Shown: positions 6,693 through 10,899 of the stretch, piece after piece
How the letters are laid out: the number at the start of each line of letters is the position of its first letter
How positions within the stretch are numbered: the stretch's first letter is position 1
Source of the DNA: Psychrobacter sp.
Lineage (GTDB): Bacteria; Pseudomonadota; Gammaproteobacteria; Pseudomonadales; Moraxellaceae
Length of the DNA stretch: 10,899 bases
Direction of reading: 5' to 3'
Assembly: GCF_030454045.1 (NCBI RefSeq)
Contig: NZ_JAKDJE010000089.1
Location: 1 to 10,899, forward strand
Position numbers and translations under genes: made by a program
The notes under the pieces: model-generated
The model's input: only the letters and a program-made list of their open reading frames with translations
Database searches by the model: none
Told to the model about the DNA's origin: nothing

Positions 6693-9011
6693 TTATTTTT
6701 CGCTTTCTAAATCTTGTGCTTCAGTCACAGTCAATGCCGTCATATTGACGATACCGCGAGCAGTCGCTGATGGCGTCAAGATATGAACTGGCTTATTCGT
6801 ACCTAACAAGATAGGTCCAATAGACGCACTGCTGGTTGCCGTTTTAAGTAAATTAAAGGCAATATTTGAGGCGTCAAGCGTTGGCAAGATCAGCAAGTTC
6901 GCAGCGCCTTTTAGTGGGCTTGATGGCATATCGTTTAGGCGGATATGTTCATTCAGTGCGGCATCTCCTTGCATCTCGCCTTCAAAATCAAAGTCGACAT
7001 TCATGTCAGTTAGTAGCTCATAAACTTTGCGCATTTTGACCGCGCTGGCACGATTTGAAGCGCCAAAGTTTGAATGAGAGACTAAGGCAACACGTGGCGT
7101 GATACCAAAGCGGCGGATTTGATCGGCAGCCAGAACGGTCATTTCAGCCAACTGCTCAGCGGTTGGATCTTCATGCACGTACGTATCAGCGATAAAGATG
7201 TTGCGATCTTGCATCAGTACGGCATTCATCGAATAAAAATCATTGATGCCTTCTTTTTTGCCAATGACGCTTTCGACATACTTTAGGTGCATCTGGTAGT
7301 CACTAAAGGTACCACAAACCATACCGTCAGCATCACCGTTGTCAACCAATAAAGAACCAATCAACGTGGTTTTACGGCGAACATCACGACGAGCAAGCTC
7401 GATACTCACGCCGCGGCGCTTGTTTTTCTCGTAGTAGCCCTGCCAGTAGTCTTTGTAGCGAGGATCATCATCTTGGTTGACGATCGTGATGTTTTCGCCA
7501 TCTTTTAGACGTAAGCCCAACTTATTGATGTGATCGTTGATGACTGCTGGACGACCAACCAAGATTGGCTGAGCCAAGCCTTCATCGACGACCACTTGTA
7601 CGGCCAATAAGATATTATTGTCTTCGCCTTCACAGTATACGATACGCTTTGGCGCAGACTTAGCGCGTGCAAAGATAGGCTTCATAACAAACGCAGAGTT
7701 GTAGACAAACTCAGACAGACGCTGACGATATGCCTTCATGTCTTCGATTGGCAGTGTCGCTACGCCTGAGTCCATTGCCGCTTTGGCAACCGCAGAGGCA
7801 ATCTCGATGATTAGGTTTGGCTCTAGAGGGCCAGGGATTAGGTAATCACGACCGAAGCTTTTCATCGTCTCGATGTTTCTGACGTTGGTCGTAGGGGTTG
7901 CTTCGACGTGTGCCATTGCAGCGATGGCTTTTACGCAAGCGACTTTCATCTCTTCGTTGACGGTTGTCGCACCCACATCCAAGGCACCCCGGAAGATGTA
8001 TGGGAAGCATAGTGCGTTGTTTACTTGGTTTGGATAATCTGAGCGACCAGTTGCCATGATCACGTCTGGACGTACCGCATGTGCCAATTCTGGCATGATT
8101 TCAGGTGTTGGGTTGGCAAGTGCAAAGACAATAGGATCTTTTGCCATACGGCGAACCATATCTTCTGATAGTGTACCGGGCATTGATAGGCCTAGGAACA
8201 TATCCACATCGTCCATCACTTCTTCGATAGAGGTAGCGGTTGTCTCACGAGCATAACGTTGTTTGGTTTCATCAAGGTTTTCACGGCTGGTGCTAATGAT
8301 ACCGCGTGAATCTGAAACAATAATGTTGTTTTTATTAACACCAAGCGCGCAAATGATGTCTAGACAAGAGATGGCGGCTGCACCTGCACCTGAACAGACA
8401 ACTTTAATTTCTTCGATTTTTTTGCCAGTGATCAATAGCGCATTAAGCATCGCTGCGGCAACAATGATTGAGGTACCATGTTGATCATCATGGAAAACAG
8501 GAATGTTCATACGCTCACGTAATACGCGCTCAATTTTGAAACATTCTGGTGCTTTGATATCTTCTAAGTTGATACCACCAAAGGTAGGCTCAAGAGAAGC
8601 AACAGCTTCGATGAACTTATCTGGATCATCTTGATCAATTTCAATATCAAAAACGTCGATACCTGCAAACTTTTTGAACAGAACGCCTTTACCTTCCATC
8701 ACAGGTTTTGATGCCAATGGGCCAATATTACCCAGACCTAGTACGGCAGTACCGTTAGTGATGACACCTACCAAATTATTACGTGCGGTATATTTAGAGG
8801 CAAGTTTTGGGTCTTTTTGAATCTCAAGGCAGGGTACAGCCACACCTGGCGAGTAGGCAAGTGCTAGATCACGTTGGTTAGCTAACTGCTTAGTTGGAGT
8901 AACTGAGATTTTACCTGGGCGTGGGAATTCATGATAATGTAAGGCAGCTTGTTCAAACTGCTCTTTTTCTGTACTGAGGCTATCCGTATTCGAAGTGGTA
9001 TCGTCATTCAT
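6693..9011 (-). CDS. maeB: NADP-dependent malic enzyme, malic-phosphotransacetylase fusion (MaeB)
   Basis: This cytoplasmic enzyme converts malate to pyruvate and CO2 with NADP+, supplying NADPH. The 772-residue product matches the E. coli MaeB layout (759 residues). Residues 1-440 form the malic domains: HEFPRPGKI (27-35), AYSPGV with catalytic Tyr53, MEGKGVLFKKFAGID with Lys108, metal ligands Glu150-Asp151 (NLEDIKAPECF) and Asp176 (FHDDQHGT), the nucleotide loop GAGAAA (208-213) and TGRSDYPNQVNN (321-332). Residues from about 443 form a phosphotransacetylase-like domain (FIADTYV, SHSNFG, SSPLKGAANLLILP) that in known MaeB proteins is regulatory, binding acetyl-CoA, rather than catalytic. 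I chose the Met at 9011 because similarity to relatives begins just after it; in-frame ATGs at 9023 and 9089 are possible, and none has a clear ribosome binding site. It is transcribed alone, ending at two hairpins. No residue appears to be missing. Confidence 0.95.
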   Translation of the reverse strand: MNDDTTSNTDSLSTEKEQFEQAALHYHEFPRPGKISVTPTKQLANQRDLALAYSPGVAVPCLEIQKDPKLASKYTARNNLVGVITNGTAVLGLGNIGPLASKPVMEGKGVLFKKFAGIDVFDIEIDQDDPDKFIEAVASLEPTFGGINLEDIKAPECFKIERVLRERMNIPVFHDDQHGTSIIVAAAMLNALLITGKKIEEIKVVCSGAGAAAISCLDIICALGVNKNNIIVSDSRGIISTSRENLDETKQRYARETTATSIEEVMDDVDMFLGLSMPGTLSEDMVRRMAKDPIVFALANPTPEIMPELAHAVRPDVIMATGRSDYPNQVNNALCFPYIFRGALDVGATTVNEEMKVACVKAIAAMAHVEATPTTNVRNIETMKSFGRDYLIPGPLEPNLIIEIASAVAKAAMDSGVATLPIEDMKAYRQRLSEFVYNSAFVMKPIFARAKSAPKRIVYCEGEDNNILLAVQVVVDEGLAQPILVGRPAVINDHINKLGLRLKDGENITIVNQDDDPRYKDYWQGYYEKNKRRGVSIELARRDVRRKTTLIGSLLVDNGDADGMVCGTFSDYQMHLKYVESVIGKKEGINDFYSMNAVLMQDRNIFIADTYVHEDPTAEQLAEMTVLAADQIRRFGITPRVALVSHSNFGASNRASAVKMRKVYELLTDMNVDFDFEGEMQGDAALNEHIRLNDMPSSPLKGAANLLILPTLDASNIAFNLLKTATSSASIGPILLGTNKPVHILTPSATARGIVNMTALTVTEAQDLESEK

Positions 9012-9027
9012 AATAATTGCCATGGTT

Positions 9028-9047
9028 GGAATAAATTGGAATAAATT
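9028..9047. repeat. Two tandem copies of GGAATAAATT
   Basis: Two exact 10-bp units lie 17-36 bp upstream of the preferred maeB start. They occupy the place where a ribosome binding site would be sought on the minus strand, and give an A/T-rich, purine-poor leader there. This could be simple slippage; no function is evident. Confidence 0.6.
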
Positions 9048-9242
9048 AAATGGTGATAAAAAACAACGTTTAACCCTCAAAACAATCATTGAATGGTAAT
9101 ATTTATCAAAGGGTGTAGGGACGTTAGATGATTAACGACCATAAGAATCATGATCGATGATCAGACCAAAAAAGCGAACTAGCAAAAACAGTCAGTCTAC
9201 CATTACTGGCAATTCACCGCCCAGCTAACCCGATTAAAACGC

Positions 9243-9270
9243 ACGAATAATATAATAAAATGATATTCGT
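9243..9270. promoter_or_regulatory. Dyad ACGAATA-N14-TATTCGT
   Basis: Perfect 7-bp arms lie at 9243-9249 and 9264-9270. The right arm overlaps the -10 box of the candidate maeB promoter and the left arm lies just past its start site. The position suits a repressor site, but arms of this length in AT-rich DNA can arise by chance. Confidence 0.3.
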
Positions 9271-9288
9271 TATTTATCTGTTTGATAA
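9260..9288 (-). promoter_or_regulatory. Candidate sigma-70 promoter of maeB
   Basis: On the minus strand TTATCA (-35, at 9288-9283; 4 of 6), a 17-bp spacer and TATCAT (-10, at 9265-9260; 5 of 6) precede maeB. The start near 9253 would give a leader of about 240 nt before the preferred maeB Met. No better-spaced pair was found nearer the gene. Confidence 0.4.
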
Positions 9289-9358
9289 TGCCAAAAAACA
9301 CCGACCAATATCAACCTTAATTTAACAATATTTCAAAATATTACAGTATTCGCGTAGC

Positions 9359-10825
9359 TCAAGAAGAGCAGCTAATAGGCATCTGCGGCATATCGGATGC
9401 AGGCGCGCTTGTATCAAGAGCGGTTGCGATGTCTTGGACGTCATAAGGCGTCGCCAATAGACGAAAAACACGATCGACTTCTTCAAACTGACCTTGCTCA
9501 GCGGCAGTAATGGCACGCTGCGCCATACTATTACGCAAAACGTACACAGGGTTATTGGTCTGCATATCGTTGATTGCTTGCACAGTTGATGATTGCTCAA
9601 CCTGTGCCAGATAACGCATCGACCACTCTTGCCAGACTTGCTGTGCCTCAACACTCAATTCAGCCGTCATGGCAATCAGTAATTTCTGCTCATATGGGTG
9701 ATCATTTGGGGCGACTAAACCGAGTAGAGCGCGAAAACTATTGGTATAGTCGAGCACATTATCTTCTAAGAGGGTCAACCATTCAAACGCCAAGCTCAAA
9801 CTCTCACTCTGGTGAGACAGTCCAAGTTTGCGGCATAGCCCTTGCTGATAGTGCTGCATAAAGGTGGCTTCATAAGGGGCTAAGCAATCAGCGAGCACCT
9901 CACGAGTCACGCCTTGGATGCGCATAAAGTGCGGCAGCCAGACATTTAAATTCCAATGACCGATAGCGGGCTGATTTTGGTAAGTATAACGGCCAGTGTG
10001 ATCAGAATGATTGTTGATCCATGCAGGGTTGAATCGCTCCATAAAACCAAAAGGGCCAAAGTCCAGCGTGCTACCCGTGATAGAGAGATTGTCTGTATTC
10101 ATCACACCATGTGCAAAACCAATCAATTGCCAGTCCGCAATCATCCGAGCTGTACGCTCAACGACTGCTGTCAAAAATGCCGCTACAGGTGCGTCGCTAT
10201 CACGGCACTCTGGATAATAAGTATCAATCATATAGTCGGTAAATGTATCGAGCAGGTCAGGTGCAAAGCTTGCAATCCATTCAACATGACCAAGGCGGAT
10301 ATGGCTGTCAGCGACACGCATCAATGCCGCACCTGTTTCGATACGCTCACGGCGCACTCTCGTATCAGAGACAACAAACCCCAAGGCATTAGAAGAGGAG
10401 ATACCAAGCTGCGTCAATGCATGACCACAGAGATACTCTCGAATGGTACTGCGCAGCACCGCACGTCCGTCACCCATGCGTGAGTAGGGCGTCAGGCCAG
10501 CTCCTTTGAGGTGCAAGTCTTGTGGTTGATCATCATTATCAAGTACTTGTGCCATGAGTAATCCGCGCCCATCGCCCAGCTGTCCTGCCCATTGTCCGAA
10601 CTGATGACCTGCATATGCCATTGCCAATGGTTTAAAGTCAGATGGCACATATTGGCCACTTACGATCTCAACCCAGTTGGTCATCAACTCTTTATCTTCT
10701 ATCCAGCCAAGCTGCTGTGCCACTTGGTCGTTGAAGTGTCCAGCACGTGGATTGTCCAGTGGCGTAGGCGGCTGCTCATGATAAAGGCGCGTGTCGAGAG
10801 TGATGTAAGTATTTTGATAACGCAT
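9359..10825 (-). CDS. selO: SelO-family protein AMPylator (YdiU)
   Basis: SelO pseudokinases transfer AMP from ATP to Ser, Thr or Tyr of target proteins and are linked to redox stress. The 488-residue product matches E. coli SelO/YdiU (478 residues) throughout. It shows YAGHQFGQWAGQLGDGRG (71-88), HLKGAGLTPYSR with nucleotide-binding Lys107, GDGRAVLRSTIRE (118-130), GFAHGVMNTDN (236-246) with Asp245 and Asn246, and DFGPFGF with Asp255 at the metal site. The spacing of these last residues equals that of the characterised bacterial enzyme. The protein ends in ISCSS, so Cys486 occupies the third-last position that is selenocysteine in animal SelO. I prefer ATG 10825; an upstream TTG at 10840 would add METVC. 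No strong ribosome binding site or promoter is visible in the 74 bp upstream. It stands alone, with maeB next on the same strand about 350 nt downstream. Confidence 0.95.
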   Translation of the reverse strand: MRYQNTYITLDTRLYHEQPPTPLDNPRAGHFNDQVAQQLGWIEDKELMTNWVEIVSGQYVPSDFKPLAMAYAGHQFGQWAGQLGDGRGLLMAQVLDNDDQPQDLHLKGAGLTPYSRMGDGRAVLRSTIREYLCGHALTQLGISSSNALGFVVSDTRVRRERIETGAALMRVADSHIRLGHVEWIASFAPDLLDTFTDYMIDTYYPECRDSDAPVAAFLTAVVERTARMIADWQLIGFAHGVMNTDNLSITGSTLDFGPFGFMERFNPAWINNHSDHTGRYTYQNQPAIGHWNLNVWLPHFMRIQGVTREVLADCLAPYEATFMQHYQQGLCRKLGLSHQSESLSLAFEWLTLLEDNVLDYTNSFRALLGLVAPNDHPYEQKLLIAMTAELSVEAQQVWQEWSMRYLAQVEQSSTVQAINDMQTNNPVYVLRNSMAQRAITAAEQGQFEEVDRVFRLLATPYDVQDIATALDTSAPASDMPQMPISCSS

Positions 10826-10899
10826 ACAGACCGTTTCCAATAGAATCTTAGATTAACACATGAAGTGCAATACCAAATGCAAGGTGAAAAAAAGACCTA

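Larger units (their letters stand above)
9048..9358. other. Intergenic region, maeB leader and selO tail
   Basis: No gene is supported here. The region holds the candidate maeB promoter (9260-9288), a dyad overlapping it, and a small AT palindrome (9327-9342) just after the selO stop. I see no GC-rich terminator for selO, so read-through from selO into maeB is possible. The rest has no recognisable riboswitch or small open frame with a ribosome binding site. Confidence 0.5.

Noticed and set aside
9012..9089. N-terminal extension of MaeB from the ATG at 9089
   Set aside because: The 26 extra residues are encoded by AT-rich repeat-bearing spacer, have no family counterpart and no ribosome binding site. 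I cannot fully exclude it.
9282..9314. TTGATA/TATCAA arms after selO as a terminator
   Set aside because: The stem has only six AT-rich pairs with a 21-nt unpaired interior and would be too weak.
9322..9654. A minus-strand 110-codon frame overlapping the end of selO
   Set aside because: It lies in another frame of a well supported gene, and its basic, Cys/Ser-rich translation is typical of an out-of-frame shadow.
9956..10483. A plus-strand 175-codon frame opposite selO
   Set aside because: It is antisense to conserved SelO motifs and has a Cys/Arg-rich composition typical of shadow frames.
1..10899. CRISPR array, insertion sequence, attachment site or defence/toxin module
   Set aside because: I saw no regularly spaced repeats, transposase or integrase motifs, target duplications next to the tRNA, or toxin-antitoxin pairs.

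Overview
The window looks like chromosomal core DNA of a gammaproteobacterium of the Moraxellaceae, most likely Psychrobacter. This is inferred from moderate-to-low GC with AT-rich spacers, E. coli-like but clearly diverged housekeeping proteins, and the gene set. No database search was possible. There is no phage, plasmid, insertion sequence, CRISPR array, toxin-antitoxin or defence module.

Layout, left to right. Positions 1-651 hold no intact gene, but carry two strong DNA dyads (516-538 and a perfect 31-bp palindrome at 571-601) just before a dead GntP-family permease gene (655-2037, +). That gene is broken by three single-base deletions and one amber codon, and ends at a hairpin terminator (2120-2157). 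An intact NAD-type malic enzyme gene, maeA (2336-4021, +), follows with its own TATAAT box and terminator. A gene-poor spacer then leads to a minus-strand block: a CAT-anticodon tRNA (4346-4422) with its own promoter and terminator, a pteridine-reductase-type dehydrogenase (4517-5329), the CCA-adding enzyme cca (5341-6528, only 11 nt upstream of the reductase), two stacked terminator hairpins (6579-6659), the NADP-type malic enzyme maeB (6693-9011), a leader of about 250-350 nt, and the protein AMPylator selO (9359-10825).

How the genes relate. Both malic enzymes of the malate-to-pyruvate node lie within 7 kb, on opposite strands and tail to tail. They would supply NADH and NADPH respectively. 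The reductase is a likely NADPH consumer in pterin/folate metabolism and probably shares a transcript with cca. The CCA enzyme lies near a tRNA that already encodes its CCA end, so in this strain it may mainly repair ends. SelO is a redox-linked AMP-transferase.

The window is mostly ordinary. The points most worth a second look are the orphan palindromic operator in front of a recently inactivated permease, a shared hairpin repeat architecture used as terminator at two sites, and a Cca whose C-terminal HD phosphohydrolase signature has disappeared. I found no convincing new multi-gene system.
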